64,000 nt of DNA from Ridgeia piscesae (lineage: Eukaryota; Annelida; Polychaeta; Sabellida; Siboglinidae), in NCBI GenBank assembly GCA_025642075.2, contig JAODUO010000037.1, forward strand, positions 951,501-1,015,500, read 5' to 3'. A model generated the notes under the pieces. It saw only the letters and a program-made list of their open reading frames with translations, did no database searches and was not told the DNA's origin. Below, piece by piece: positions 1 to 62,454 of the stretch (position 1 is its first letter; each line of letters starts with the position of its first letter). A program made the translations under genes and the position numbers.

Positions 1-639
1 ACTGGTTGCTTCAACGGTGAGGGTATATTCCAAGGTTTGCTCCCGGTCTAGTGGCTGAGTAGTGTGTAGGGACACGCTGGTTGCACCAAAATTTGGAACA
101 AGCTCAAATGAATCATTCCCCCCAGCAGTGATTCGATACTGTATACTTCGGCCAGGGTGCTTATGGGTGTGTTTAACAGCAATGTTTGCTAGGCCTCGCA
201 CCTGAGACCCACCGGGACTGTTTTCTAACACGTGCCCCTCGTAGAACGGCTGTTGGAACACATGCATGTCACTGTGGTGCCTGAGACGGTTATCTCCGGG
301 GTCTACAAGATCAATGTATATGACGCCCTGCCACTTCCAGGCTCCCTGTCTGTTCGACGTCGCGACTGAGAAGCTACTCTCGGCCAACGTCGATAAGTCG
401 CCGGTGACGACGATGTCGCCGTTGGGCCGTACGAGGAAGTAGCGACTGTACTTGCCGCGCAGACCGATCTGCTGGCCCCAGCTGGCGAGGGAGCCGACGA
501 GGTAGCCAGGGGCGGCATCGCGGGGAATGCTGAACCGGTCGACGCCGGGTGCGTCTGCCCGCCCGGGACTGGAGAGCATCAGCAGGCTGCCAGCGCACGA
601 GAGGAGGAGGAGAAACAGACGATTGCGCGTCGCAGCCAT
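1..639 (-). CDS. Paralogous classical cadherin, first coding exon (partial)
   Basis: The open frame starts at the ATG at 639 and stays open to base 1 (213 codons) with no splice site needed, so the gene continues beyond the window. The N-terminus is a signal peptide (basic start, then a LFLLLLSCAG core). It is followed by a divergent N-terminal region and an EC-like segment with HVLENSPGG, YRITAGGNDSF and PLDREQTLEYTLTVEA, the last being the usual cadherin LDRE..Y.L.V.A strand. The same layout is found in exon 1 of the large cadherin upstream (ENQPAG, then ELDREHKDMYHVTIRA), so I infer a tandem paralogue, probably also a cell-surface adhesion receptor. What follows the first EC-like unit cannot be seen. 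The start is supported by the signal peptide and by a CpG-rich leader. Confidence 0.85.
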   Translation of the reverse strand, partial: MAATRNRLFLLLLSCAGSLLMLSSPGRADAPGVDRFSIPRDAAPGYLVGSLASWGQQIGLRGKYSRYFLVRPNGDIVVTGDLSTLAESSFSVATSNRQGAWKWQGVIYIDLVDPGDNRLRHHSDMHVFQQPFYEGHVLENSPGGSQVRGLANIAVKHTHKHPGRSIQYRITAGGNDSFELVPNFGATSVSLHTTQPLDREQTLEYTLTVEATS

Positions 640-1450
640 TGCTACGACTGTATCGTGGGATCGTATCGTGTACGTGCCAGAGGCAGACAGCTAGAACTTT
701 TACGTTACCGGAGGTCTAGGACCGAACCGTAGCAGTGTCGCTCACCGGTCTTCCAACGTCGCCTATCACTGGCCGCTGGACACTTGGTCTTGTACGCCTC
801 AACGTAGTCACTCAGCATCTCACGCTTACTCACAGTTGCTATTCAACGGCGTTGCGTTTCCTCAGGCTCAGCGTCGCTACTCACTCACGTCGCTATCCAT
901 TCATTCACTTGTAGCGGCGGCACAGGTGCATGGAGCACCTACCTGCGGTCGTCTGTCGTTCTCCCACGCGCCCGCCGCACATCCTCTTGTGTCTATCGGC
1001 CGGCCGTCACACTCAGGTAATCCACTTATTAGCAAACAACTCCGAATGCACGCTTCGGCGCGTTCTCTTTCAAAACGCCGACGACCGTCATGGAGGATTT
1101 CCCGGCTGTTACGCTCGGCGCCCCCACTCCCTCCGTCGGGCTTCTTCGTGCACGGCTCCTCCTCCGCCGAGGATTATCGACGCGATTGCAATTTGCGGTT
1201 TGATTGAAAGGATATCGCACTCGGCAAGGTGCAAGGTTTAGTTATAAATCGATAATCCCAATCGATTCGTTTGTCGTGCAAAATCGATAGTACTCGTCGA
1301 CGAAGTACAATTGACGTAACGACTGTCACTCAGCTGCCGTCGCGCTAACTAAAGTCGTCAGCCAATGACGTTCGGTGGGGCGTGGCTTTAGAGTAAACCA
1401 ATTACTCCGAGCGACCAGGGTCGTGCGTCGTCCCGCGGCGCGCTATTTGA
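640..1450 (-). promoter_or_regulatory. Probable 5' UTR and promoter (CpG-rich) of the paralogous cadherin
   Basis: This stretch lies directly upstream of the ATG at 639 and is much richer in G+C and CpG than the AT-rich DNA beyond 1450. A possible donor (ACCG then GTGAGC, minus strand, near 746) and an acceptor-like CAG just before the ATG could mark a short leader intron. A TATA-like TTATAA lies near 1243. No transcription start can be fixed from sequence. Open frames here on either strand have no recognisable protein content. Confidence 0.4.
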
Positions 1451-2450
1451 TTATTTAGAGACTGATTACTGATTACATCCTTTCAGCTTATTTTGAAACT
1501 TTAATTGAGCCTTTTGAAACTTTAATTGACCCTTTCTTGGTAGTTAATCACGGTATCAATGTTAGTTATTATGTGTTTAAAACGCATTATTGAATCATCG
1601 ATCGAGTAACCGGTGTTTACATCAAGACCAACCGGCGACCCATCGCCTCGGCATTGTCATTGATTGGCATTACAACACATAATGTCACAAAACGGCTAGC
1701 TTAATAATTAAAATTAATTTATGTCAGTCATGAAAACAAGGCATTATTTTTGGTTGCATAACCCAATTTATTTTTAGTATATCTTGTGTTACTTTTTTTC
1801 TCAAATATAAATATATAGCGTTACAGTGTTAATTTAATGGAATATAATGTTCACGGCTTCAAAATTATGGTTATGTTTGGTCATATTGTCACGTTACCAA
1901 GACCTGTAGATAATATGTTGAAATGTCGTATGTTTCAAACGGTAGATATATGATCCAAAGTAAGTTAATTTCTTACAACATTATCCAGATGTACTCGTTG
2001 ACATACATGCACCCACAAGATAATCATTAATCTAACGGCCAAAATGTCTGGAGTTTGATCCGTACTGCCCGGCTTCCTTACTCCACTGAGACATTGATCA
2101 GCAAACCATCACAACCTCAGGCAATATTGTGGTATTGACTGGCCAACTGACAAGACCTGGTTTGTGCTACACAAAACATGCAATGAACACGTCGTAGTCA
2201 TATCACATGGTCTCTAAACCTGTGTTCTCACAAAGTATAGAATCGCAAATAATTATATTTAAATATCACTGACACAGTATAAAAATAACCTTGGTTTAGG
2301 ATTACCTCGATACTGATGTAATCACTTCAAGAATAAGGTCACCCTACACTAGTACTAAATTATTTCCATAACAGGAAAGAATAGGAAACTGATCCCACTA
2401 ATAATGTACAATCACCTATATTGCCCATGCAGCTGCCAGTACAGGTCACT
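1451..2450. other. Intergenic, AT-rich, nothing recognised
   Basis: AT-rich sequence between the presumed promoter of the downstream cadherin and a minisatellite. No coding exon, RNA gene or clear mobile element was seen. Confidence 0.5.
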
Positions 2451-3145
2451 TTCATGTTGCTGCAAAGTCATGTTGCTCCTCCAGCACAATGTTCATGTTG
2501 CTGCAAAGTCATGTTGCTCCTCCAGCACAATGTTCATGTTGCTGCAAAGTCATGTTGCTCCTCCAGCACAATGTTCATGTTGCTGCAAAGTCATGTTGCT
2601 CCTCCAGCACAATGTTCATGTTGCTGCAAAGTCATGTTGCTCCTCCAGCACAATGTTCATGTTGCTGCAAAGTCATGTTGCTCCTCCAGCACAATGTTCA
2701 TGTTGCTGCAAAGTCATGTTGCTCCTCCAGCACAATGTTCATGTTGCTGCAAAGTCATGTTGCTCCTCCAGCACAATGTTCATGTTGCTGCAAAGTCATG
2801 TTGCTCCTCCAGCACAATGTTCATGTTGCTGCAAAGTCATGTTGCTCCTCCAGCACAATGTTCATGTTCTGCAAAGTCATGTTGCTCCTCCAGCACAATG
2901 TTCATGTGCTGCAAGTCATGTTGCTCCTCCAGCACAATGTTCATGTTGCTGCAAAGTCATGTTGCTCCTCCAGCACAATGTTCATGTTGCTGCAAAGTCA
3001 TGTTGCTCCTCCAGCACAATGTTCATGTTGCTGCAAAGTCATGTTGCTCCTCCAGCACAATGTTCATGTTGCTGCAAAGTCATGTTGCTCCTCCAGCACA
3101 ATGTTCATGTTGCTGCAAAGTCATGTTGCTCCTCCAGCACAATGT
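2451..3145. repeat. 41-bp minisatellite, about 17 copies
   Basis: A near-perfect tandem array of a 41-bp unit (starts TTCATGTTGCTGCAAAGTCA, ends CTCCAGCACAATG). A few copies near 2868-2915 have lost one or two bases. Because 41 is not a multiple of three and the unit has no stop on the plus strand, all three plus frames stay open and give false Cys/Ser-rich proteins. It lies between the two cadherin genes. Confidence 0.95.
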
Positions 3146-3626
3146 TATGTAACCTGTCTCCATGTTCTTCTTGACCTGCTCATATCTCTGTCTGTTGGCA
3201 ACTACAATGTTATGCTGGTAGACCCTAATATACCATGTAGAATTCCCTTACACTTTCTCTCTGATTTATGTTACATATTACATTTTGTTTCTTATATTGA
3301 CAGCATTTTCTGTCATACTTTTATTTGCTGTTAAGATGAAATGCTCATATCGGAAATCTGTTTCGTACTTCACATGTGTACTAATTTTTTATAAATCAAA
3401 CGTTGCTCCAGTCATACTTCACATTGCTTGGTAAGTGAGTTTATCAATGTAGAGTTGTGTAGCTGTGACAAAGCAATATCAGACCTGACACTTGTGAAGG
3501 TACTGTGTGGTTCACAGCTGATCATCTTATTTTTCTATTTCTTACCAGGATATAATCAAGCTATCATTTTCCTGCATGCGAGTCAAAATACATCCAATGC
3601 TTCCCTTTTCTTTTACATTATCTGGG

Positions 3627-3840
3627 AGGAGCGGTGGTAAGGTGCCTGACTGTCAATTGAGGGGCAGTGGTTCAATCCCACCTGCCACTGTTTCGAAACT
3701 TAGGCAATTTTGTTCATCTCACATTTGCCTGTTTTTTGGAAGATACTTAAAGCCAGTGGTCCCTTCTATCTGGTGTCTATGCCAGGGAAAGAAAAAGATC
3801 CCACACAGGGAGTAAATGTGTAACCTGTAGTGGACTCGCT
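3627..3840 (+). mobile_element. tRNA-derived SINE-like element
   Basis: The 5' part resembles a decayed tRNA. There is an A-box-like GCGGTGGTAAGGTGCCTGAC at 3631-3650 and a B-box GGTTCAATCCC at 3669-3679, with spacing typical of a tRNA promoter. A non-tRNA body follows (AAAGATCCCACACAGGGAG near 3790). This is the structure of SINEs transcribed by RNA polymerase III. The family and exact ends are not known to me. It could be an isolated tRNA pseudogene instead. Confidence 0.55.
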
Positions 3841-5507
3841 AATTCTACAGAAGGAAAACTCTAAAAACGAAGATCAACAATACTCTAGCCACAAATATAT
3901 GTCGTTAACAGAGTGGTGAACTAACTATCAGAAGAAGTTTGTGACATGAGGATTATTCTCAGTGATAACATTGATACAGAGTTTACAGTTTGTATTGTTA
4001 TTGTGAGGGTTTATAAGGATACATTTTGTATCATCTGGTCTAAGTTGTGCAGCCAGCACTGTGGATACAGTATTACCAAGACCACCCAGGTACTCTGTAA
4101 AACCAACTTTATGCAATCTACACACTATGGTTAAGAAAATCAACTTGATTTTTTATATTCTAAATGAGCAATCAAGGGAGTTATGCAAAAAATGAGATAC
4201 TTATCTACTTCAAATAAAAATGGAGGAATCTTGATAAACCAGCGACATTGTTGTCACTGCTTTTAGCCACGGATGGTTCTTGTTCAAATGTAACAACTAT
4301 AGTTGAGCTAGTGTGCATGTGCGTGCATGCGTGTGTGTGAACCTAATCTTTAAAGATTAATCATCCTAAGAAAAGTAATACCTTTATTTTGTCAAAATGC
4401 CTGCATGATAGAGGACAGTTGGTGCAATGCCTCCGTCAGAATCAATCACAAACAACAAACACTTTACAAAAAGCATTTATTTAGCGCAAAATAGTGAAAG
4501 CACAAACATATCCATTCCACCTGTGCACAAATAGAACCCTGCATCTTTATTCGCAAATGTAACAGCCATAGTACCTTGCCGTGATTGTTTCTTTGCTAGT
4601 GGTTAACAAATCTCACAGCCACAGTATCTTGCGGTAATTGTTTGTTTACTTGTTTGTTTACTCGATGTGTTAACAAACGTATCAGCTTGGTGCCGACATA
4701 CAACTGTCATTTGTAATGACGTGTATACAACTGCTTAATTATGCAGTGCAGGTGAAAAACACATGGATGATGAATATGTCTGTGTCATCTCTTCCATAAA
4801 CCCTCTGTACAATTTACAAACTTACGCAACCACTCGGGCAGAATCAGCTGATTATAATAATAGACTCTGGAAGTGCAAAACATAATAGCAGTAACATGAC
4901 CACGGCCTGTGAGCTAACCACGCAATCTTCCCTCAATGTCACTGTGACATGCAGCGTTTAAACATAAAACTTAGCAAAACAGTTTACGTACATCAGTTTC
5001 TACTAGATCTAAAATTGGCTTAATGCTAGAAAATGCTATCATGACTAATCAACACACATTCCTTGAACAATAGTGGTAATGTCAAACAGTCGTCAGCTTA
5101 CGATGAGTACATTTGGAATGTTTTTTGTCTGTTAAAAAAGACAATTTCAACAAGCATGTGAGTACATAACTTGCCTGTCCTGGATCCCCCATAGCAATGG
5201 TTTACACGTACAAAATACGTTCTTCTGGCAGAAATATATCTACGGCATAACACAATAACTGCTGGTAAATAATTAAATATGCATGATTATTACTGGGAAA
5301 AAAGCAATTTTATGATACAAACAAATTAGTGCACACCTGTGTTTTAAATAAAAGTTATGCAACATGCATGCTAGTGAAATGGCAAGCTCATTTCATTTAG
5401 AGATATCACACATTGACACTCTGTGTGTCTGGAATGTTGAAATGATAACGTACAAATGCTATCAGCTTGAAGCTAATGTCTACCCTGTTAAAACAACAGG
5501 TCTACCT

Positions 5508-5662
5508 GGGGCCAGTTTCATGAAACGTACTTAAAGTTAAGCAACTACTTACTGGCATGTGTTTGCATAAACTCCTTTTCGTTTATTTTTAATAAATCGC
5601 ATCATTTATTAAGACGATCATCTTAACATGAAGAATGTTAGCGGCTTCATGAAGCTGGCCCC
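5508..5662. mobile_element. MITE-like element with terminal inverted repeats
   Basis: The left end GGGGCCAGTTTCATGAAAC and the right end (read inverted, GGGGCCAGCTTCATGAAGC) match at 17 of 19 positions and bound about 155 bp with no coding content. This is the layout of a non-autonomous DNA transposon (MITE). No convincing target-site duplication is visible. Confidence 0.65.
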
Positions 5663-7076
5663 TAGTTCGTGGCCAATTATAACAAGGCACTGTGCTTGTA
5701 ATATACTAACTACAGGCAATATTTCCCATGCTAGAACTAACATTAACTAACACAAGATGTATATATGTATCTGGAATACCAACATGCTTGTGATCATGAT
5801 TATATTTTTAATAAAAAAATTATGTTTCACATCAAAGTATCACAATGAATACTGATAAAATTGTCAGTATAAATGTTCTTATTGTGTATCTATCTATGTA
5901 TATGTCACCATTAATAATAAATGAAAGTGACTTTAATACAATTATATTAAAACGTTACATATATTTCAATACATCGACTTTACACATACAAATCTAATTA
6001 TAAACGTCTTTTTTGAAAATGTTGCAATGTAATGCTTCAAATGTGTAGTTGTGAGAAGACACGTGCTGATGATACAACAATGTGTGTTTACAATGCATCA
6101 TAACAGTGAAGATTAAATGATCAAAGAGGACTAGACTCTGCTACACGCGTTACACAGTTCTCAGCAGTCACCTCATTCTAACACAGCTTCTACAATAATA
6201 TTACTTGCATTCACATGTGTGCTCATCGTAGATCTGACTTGGACAGGTGTACAAATGACTGCTTACAGATGGTCCCTTTATGCAACAGTAGCCACCTTAA
6301 GTGCACCCAGATAACAGAAGTTCCTAGAACTATAATTACTCCAAAGCAAAATAATGCCATTGCAGTGATTTTAATCAGTTGCAAGATGGATTATGCAGAG
6401 AACAGATTATTGTTTTTGGCATAACTGATAAACTGGATTTTTATTAAATGACATAAAAATGTGTTTGAGAACACTAGTTAAATAGCTATTTTGTTACGGA
6501 ATCACTGTATTCGTTTTCATTTTGTGAAATCACTCTGTAAGCAAGCACATTTGTTCAAGAGCCAAGTCTCCCAGAGAGCTGTGCCTAAGTCTGGCTTCTC
6601 TGTATCATCTCACTAACATTGCTTCTGTTGATTGCTAATCTGACACATGTTAAACTGCATCTGTCAAACAGCAACATGATTAATTCCAGCATTATTCAAA
6701 CCTTCTATACATGTAAGGTTACCAATCACGAGTCAAGGCAGAACAATTACACTCTGTTCTGTCTTATTTAGTAACCGTGACAACATTAAATTAGTGTCAA
6801 GTATTCATTACAGCCATCTTGAATGTTCATTATTTTAAAAATATGCAAATAATTATGTATAACCTGCATTTATGATAATAATCTGGTGTGGCTATTTTTT
6901 CCCACTATAAATGTACATATCATATCTTCCATAAGCAACTACATTTGTTTTGTCACTACATACAAAAGTCAATATATTCTCACATTCGCTTACCGAAACA
7001 TGGAATAAACTTAGCAGACGCCTGCGACTCACATGACTAAATGGTAACCATGGAGATAGTGTTCACCTGGAGTCAT

Positions 7077-55402
<48,326 letters not shown>

Positions 55403-55518
55403 CTTGTCGGGTGCGTCTCTAACTAATGCGGCTACTGGTGTCGCAGCTCCATCGCTGTGTTTGTCATACTGAAACAAGCCAAACAACATAGGTCAGTCCT
55501 TCGTCTATGACAGCTAAA

Positions 55519-55654
55519 CCAGAAGACAAGAGAAGGCAAGAGAAGACAAGAGAAGACAAGAGAAGACAAGAGAAGACAAGACAAGACAAGACAAGACAAG
55601 ACAAGACAAAAGACAGACAGACAAGACAAGACAAGACAAGACAAGACAAGAGAA
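55519..55654. repeat. AAGAC/AAGAG microsatellite
   Basis: AGAGAAGACA then ACAAGACAAG repeats. It starts about 50 bp upstream of the exon 1 acceptor. Confidence 0.93.
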
Positions 55655-56794
55655 CATAATCCATAGACGGAATGTACCCAGGGATAACCTGGTCAATTAC
55701 TATGTATGTCAACATAGATTTCTTGTCGGCATGTGTCGACCACGGCCGTTCGATTCGTTTCCTCTGTATTACTGAACATCCGTGACTAAAACGATCACAA
55801 TCACCCATTTGAAATCAGTTGCTTTAGATGTTGACACCATACTCAATACATTGGCTCGGGGTGACCAGCGTTTACAGTATAGTTCCAGTTTCTAGTTAGT
55901 GTAATGATTGTATCGAAACCGTCATAACATCGTCACTGTTGTAGTAATTACTGAGTTCCTGTTTGCTTTCTCAAGAGACTAGGTCGATACAGGTCACTTG
56001 TGTTTACGTTCGGGACCGCTAGCTCTAGCCTGTGAAGACAAATTCACTCGAACGTTTACCAACCGACGAAATTATGATGTACTAGGTTGGTTCTGACAGA
56101 GCGTGATGTTGACTCGTGACTTTCGTGAGTTGTCTACACATGTCTTCCCCGGCTGAACACCATTTCTCTTCTGTGGCTTCCAACCATTATCGGGAATTGC
56201 TGCACGAAACATATTCGTACACAAATAGCAACTACTGCATATAACCAAATACTCATTTACACAGTCGAGTGAACTGGATAATGTGGACTGGGCGAAGCAG
56301 TCGGAACTCCAGAACAACAGAACGGTGGCGCTGGAATATCTGATTTAGATATTCAAATGGTGGTGCCTTCATCATTACTCTTTCGCATACAGCTCGAAAG
56401 GTAGTTGTGGATTAGATCGGCGTATCATGCCATCATCATTTGATATCGTTGGCCAAACAACACAATAGTCAGCGACGCGTAGACAACATACGTGTTACTG
56501 CAATGCCGTTCCGAGGTGGCCAAGCAAAGATGGTCTGGCCTATGTACGGCCAGAACGACGGTACCAGGTGGTCAGCAACACCGTCAGCCAAAGACTATAT
56601 TTGGAGGTTTGATACGATGTCCAAAGGGGAAGAAATCGAACTTATCCTTACTTTACTGCTATTGTTGTTTCTGTTGTCACTTTAATATAATACATCATAC
56701 ATACATCGTGCATGATCATTGTTATTTCACAATGTGGAGTCCAAAGGCGTGCATTCATGGTCGCTATGTGGAGACGTGTGGAATATGGTTGCAG

Positions 56795-57060
56795 CCACAA
56801 GATGGATTGGACTTTGTGGATGCAACCATACAAGACGGTTTGAGCTTGGTGGGTGCAGCCACAAGATGATTTGAGCTTGGTAGGTACGGCAACAAGATGT
56901 TTGTAGCTGGGGGTGGGTGGGGTGAGTGAAGCACCAAGCTTGTTTGAGCTTAATGGGTGTAGCCTTTAGACGGTTTAAACTTGATAGCTGCATCCACTAA
57001 AATGGTTTGAGCCAAGTAGAGTGCTAGGCAATATTATTATATGGTTTGAACTCGGTGGGT
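56795..57060. repeat. Degenerate tandem repeat, roughly 35-bp units
   Basis: Imperfect copies of GGTTTGAGCTTGGTGGGTGC followed by AGCCACAAGAT, with strong divergence to the right. Confidence 0.65.
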
Positions 57061-60000
57061 ACAGTTGATGATTGTTTATGCGAGCCTTTGTGCAACGAGA
57101 CTGTTTGACCCTGGGGTGTGTGTGCGTCGATCTGTGCTTGGGTGCATTGAAACAACCCTAAATTGCGCCCTCGGCTAGGTGAGTGCAGCCGCTAGGTGGC
57201 CTAGCTATCTACAGGCTACATCCTGCCTCAGGGGTATGCGTCATCAGAATGGCGCGGCTGTGACGCATCAGTGATTTCATGCGCTTCACTCGGCTATCGT
57301 ATTTCCGGCTCGGGTTTCACACATGAGTGAGCATGGAATTGTTAGACACCGAGGGCGGTCTATCTCGAAACAGCGCTTTGTTTATCGGCTGCGCGTTTAG
57401 TGCGCCGAAGTACACACTGTATCAGTTCCACTGTTGGAGGCGATACGATAAAGTTATGGATATCACCTTGTGTGCGCTGTCGCCACCATCTTGTGACGAG
57501 TGCGCGTTGCGCTGTGGGGAACTGTTTGAACTCGCAATAGCGATCGTTTGCTTACTTAAAACCCCGCTTTCACTGGCGTTACTTAATAAAACCGTAACGT
57601 TGTTTTGTTAAAAAAATCTATGCTCAATAAAACTACGGTTGGTGGCACCATATCATAAATGTATATTAAAAATATTTCTACTATAAAAACCAGTAACAGT
57701 AACGCCAGACATAGCGCTAAAATATCCATCCTTCCCCTAAACTGTGCGAGCAACACGATTCTACTTCTGTTCACCGCCTTTTACCTAATTACAATCAATG
57801 ATTATGTGGCGGCTATTGTATAAATGGCATTGCCATGTCAACATGGTTGGACAATATTTGAACTTTTCCAAATAATTTGTTGTCACCATCTACGTTACCT
57901 ACGTTACGTTTATTGTTATATTCAACAAACCGTATGCAAAACACATGAAATAAGTATCTTTTACACACTAACTTGACATACCAGCAATTATTTTGAGTTG
58001 ATTGCATGTTTTAATATGGAAAATAAAACAGGCTCAGAAGATAAACTGAAAGTTGCTGAGCCGTGGTAACAACGTCATGGTGAAATTTAATGGAATCATC
58101 ATAACTCTTAGTAAGGCAAATTAAGGATACACATTCCAGCTGCATGAGAAACTATATGCACTGGCAGTCTGATGTCATTGTAAAATATGGGTGTGTATAT
58201 ATATATATATATCCTAATCAAACGCGGACTCGAATCTGCGTTGTTAACAATGACATATATGTATATTATATAGTTGTTATTTCACAGCGTGCAATTTAAT
58301 GTCTTTATAGGTAGAAACCGACAGGCAGATGTCAAACAACGGACAATTAGTAACATGTTGCCATTATTGCAGTAACCACTAAGTATAATTAATTATTCAC
58401 GACAGCTTTGATTTTAGTCGCGATTAAGTCCGCGTGTTGAATGCCCCGCAGGATAACCGAGCCCCACACCGGAACTCAATATTCGTTTATCAGCACAACT
58501 ACACAGATGGCAGTCAGCGACACCGACGCGACATCTACTGAGACAGCTCGTGTAATCACAATACCAGGGGCCTTTTATATATTCTAGTCAAACACGGTAT
58601 ATTATAGACAGACATTGTTTACACGAAGGACTGAGCTTGTCATATCTTGTCGAGTCAAACAGTAGCGGTATTATGGTGGCCGATAACATTCACCGAGATT
58701 GACCTGTAGTCCAGTGTTTGCAACATTGTTACATTTTTGTAGCAGCCGATTATTGTAGAAATATCAAGGCAGATACAAATTCCCACGCGTGTTACTATAA
58801 GAAATATTTAGATTATCGTATAATTGGCAGGTACGTGTTAAGATAATATTTTGTCGATTCGTGTGAGTGTATTTAAACCATACACGTCACGTCGTGGCTT
58901 ATTCCGTGGAATATCGACGGTTGGAAAGTCGACACCGATTGACGAAATTGGCAAAAACGAGTTGCTATGTGGTATAAATTATTGACATAGTATCTTATGG
59001 CAACGGTTCTATTTATGCAACGCCGTGTTTGAAGAGTTAATCCTGCCGGAAACACTTTCAGAGATGTCAACAAAGATCCGGGGTTCATTCGTTTGATCTT
59101 CCGTTGCGTTGACGGAGGATGCAGGTAGCTTATGTACGTAGCCTAAATCCCACGACAGCCACGTTGAATAATAATTACAGTATGGTGATAGAAACATTGT
59201 GCATGTAAAGTAATTTAGCTGGTCATGTCAGAAAAATTGTATGCACAAAGTATCTGATATGTACACATGATCGTATACGCATCCTATAGGTTAGACAGCG
59301 AGCGACAAAGAACGAACGAAATAGCGATGACAGCCAATGCTAGGTAGTCCTATAAAATGGTTAAAATAAATTTTCTCATTGCGCTACCTGAGATTGACCA
59401 GTAGATAGGTCTAACGACTGTGTATGTCTAAGCCAGTCTGTAACTGTAACACAAGTTTTAAGGTGCTGAATGTGTTTTGTACTACTTATTGACGACACCA
59501 CACAAAGCATATAGACACGTCGGCTTTTTATTCGAGCTTGCGTGAGAGTAGATTTGTGTGCATATATGTGTGGTCTCGTCCAAAACAAACCAAGGCTTTA
59601 AATCCAACGATTGTTGTGACTGTCATAATATGGCCCTTTAACTCATTCCAGTTAATCAAATGACTGAAAAGTGCATGTAGACTAGATATTGCTGTACAAA
59701 ACAATTACGTTGAACGCGCTATTTAACTAGTCCAAGACGAAGTATACCTACTACCTGTGGACAACGTACCCTCAACAAGGAGTGTGCTAATCCGATTCAG
59801 GAAGCTGATGTCGTTGGCATAGGTCAAAGGACGTTATAAATAGGGTTCTACCCCACACACAATATGCACACGTGATAACTGTTGTCGATGTAACCTATTA
59901 CGAATGACACCATGAGTTGTGTCGACTCGAGTCGTCTCGTGCCACATGTCTTATCAGTGACACGCCATTGAGCCGAACGGCTCGCTAGCACAAAGGACTG

Positions 60001-60478
60001 AACTGCTCGGTCCCAGACGCTAGGCTGAGATCACATCCTGAGAAATACCTCGGCCGTGAGTCACGACGTGAATTATATTCGGATTTGCTTCTGCTTTGTG
60101 TGTTGACTGTTGACACACCTGCATGGAGGAGTGCTTGCCGCTGTTTTGTTTCCGCAGACCGCCGGTTACGTCACCGCCGTGCTGGGACTGGTTTGCTGAC
60201 GCATTCCTTTTACGTTGTGGTCGATATGGCAATGCAGTCCTAAATGATGTAAGCCAGGACGGTGCCGTGACTAGCTGAAAGGGTCCTTGCGAATCCGGCA
60301 TGTGGTATTTATTCGGATTAGGATTACTAAATGATTATGATAAACATTTATGCATATATATCCAAACCACAGACAAAATGGAAATGGCCAGACAAGGGGC
60401 TTGGGATGCCTCCAAAACAATGTATATGGTCTATATATATATATATATATATAAATTGTTTTCCACCACATATATAAT

Positions 60479-60510
<32 letters not shown>

Positions 60511-61664
60511 CTGGAAATGAAATTACCCTATATTTTTAGGAAAAGGTGGGCACTTTATGGTGGTGTCAATTTGTTTTGTGAGGCTTTGTGAGGATTTTTG
60601 ATGCAACTTGGCGTTTTTTGGAAAGTTTTGAGTTGGGTTTTTGATGAGCCCAGAGGTTTGCAAATTTACAAATGGAGGGTTCCGGGAGCCTCAACAACTG
60701 AACAAACTTGAAATCGCATACTAAAAGCGTCAACAACATCACCCCCCCCCCATATTCATGACGTCAGTATCCTGCACAGACAGATGAAGAAACCATAGCC
60801 AAAATTTGCTTTATTATTTAAAGCCATTATAATGTGTTTGTGTCGTAAAAAATATTGTTCAAACAAAAAATTATTCAATGACTATGCGCGTCAGTGCCGA
60901 TTCAATTAATCGATCATGGGTTGCTTTGATGTACACCTGCTGAATACTTCGGTTTATCTGGTGACTGGCCTGGCGCATTGTATCTCGCAACCCTGGAGCA
61001 AGCGGCATTGAATGCGGACGCCATGCCCTGTACACCTGAGTGGCAGCAGACCTGAGTCCTGCATAGTTTCTCTTGCGTGAGCCCCGTTTTTGCGCAACGA
61101 AACAATCCTGTTTTATAAATGCAACACGGGTGGTTCCAGACCCCGCAATTATGAAACCTTTTTTAGTTACAGCTTTTAGAAGGGCTCGATGAGCAGGAAT
61201 GTATGTCTGAGGAATGCTAGTGCGGAGTCTGTGTGCTGTTCATCAGATAACGCCTGCCACTAGCCGAGAGGTGTGTAATTGTGTATAACTGCTACAACTG
61301 AAGTAGCAAAGTCACGGAGCGAACAACGCATAGTTGACATTTCGAGGATAGCTACGACTTCGCGGATGAAGAACTATAAGTATTCGCACACAGTCCCTCA
61401 AACTATTTGTGTAATACGCATAATTACATGACGGAAATAAAAAGCATTTTGCTTGAATTCATGTTATATACTAAATTATTACAGAGAGAGAGAGGGGTTT
61501 TCAAGAATGTCAAGTTACCTTATTGTTATTGTACTACATTTTTGGTTATTGTATTACATCGTTATGTTGTTTATTCCAACATAGACCCTCGCCTGGTGTA
61601 AGTTACAAAAATAAAAACTAGACTGGCTAAATTAATTATAACTCTATCAGAATACAGATTCCTG

Positions 61665-61704
<40 letters not shown>

Positions 61705-62454
61705 TTCACATATTCAGAATCCTTTGTTTTTACTTGCGCCTCTGTATGATACGCACACATACATTTCATTATAATTCTTTGTTTCGCGATTTATTTATAT
61801 TCCCATATTTGAATGTGTAATTACCGATATTTTGATGAGTTTCGGTAATGATCATGAAACATATTTAATACGTTATTTGTTCCAGCATTGGCTCTCTTGT
61901 TTGGGGTTAGTTTAAAAAAATATAAGTTAATTCTGACTCATTCAATATGCCTGTATATCGCTGTACATAAATGTTGAAGCGTGAAGAATAAATAAATAAA
62001 TATATATTAGAGTCACTTGTATATCCTTTGAATATGTATTCTTGCCCGTGGTTTACGTCTCTGACAAGTTCATATATGAAACACGTCCTCATAGTACATA
62101 ATCAGTAAATAGGTATTTTTATTCCAAGATGACATAAGCAACGATACAAATATTGATAAAAGTAGTTCTCTACATATTTTTGCGTGCAATTTTACCCTTT
62201 GGTGTTCTCTCTCTAAACTGGAGATATACAAAATATTAATAGAAATTAACTTATGTAAACGTTTCACCAATAATGCCTCTATTTAATTAAACATTATAGT
62301 AGGGTACTACAAGAAACTAGAATGGGTACATTTTATGGTGCAGACAAAAAAACGCACTGGTAAAATTAAGTAACTAATTAACATTGTGCCAACTAAATGT
62401 TGCTGGCTAACACTTTGTGCTCCTTGGACAGACTGCCACAACGAATTCTATAAA

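Larger units (their letters stand above)
3146..7076. other. Intergenic and presumed 3' UTR of the large cadherin
   Basis: The stop codon of the large minus-strand cadherin is at 7077-7079, so its 3' UTR must occupy the upper part of this interval. Several minus-strand AATAAA signals (TTTATT on the plus strand, for example near 6440, 5590 and 4480) are present and I cannot choose among them. The rest is AT-rich and contains the SINE-like and MITE-like elements listed separately. No further gene was seen. Confidence 0.5.

Noticed and set aside
2404..3334. Three overlapping long plus-strand frames, Cys/Ser-rich
   Set aside because: They are produced by a stop-free 41-bp unit read in all three frames. 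There is no start context or homology.
3631..3700. Functional tRNA gene
   Set aside because: A- and B-box-like sequences are present but no complete cloverleaf with an acceptor stem can be drawn. SINE head preferred.
55403..55489. Upstream in-frame Met at 55489 as the cadherin start
   Set aside because: It lies inside the preceding intron, before the CAG acceptor, and would place 29 polar residues before the signal peptide.
57327..57611. Plus-strand frame of 94 codons
   Set aside because: CpG-rich region, no recognisable domain, no splice support.
60020..60301. Minus-strand frame of 93 codons in a CpG-rich patch
   Set aside because: Low-complexity polar content and no family. It may be part of a leader exon, but no supported borders were found.
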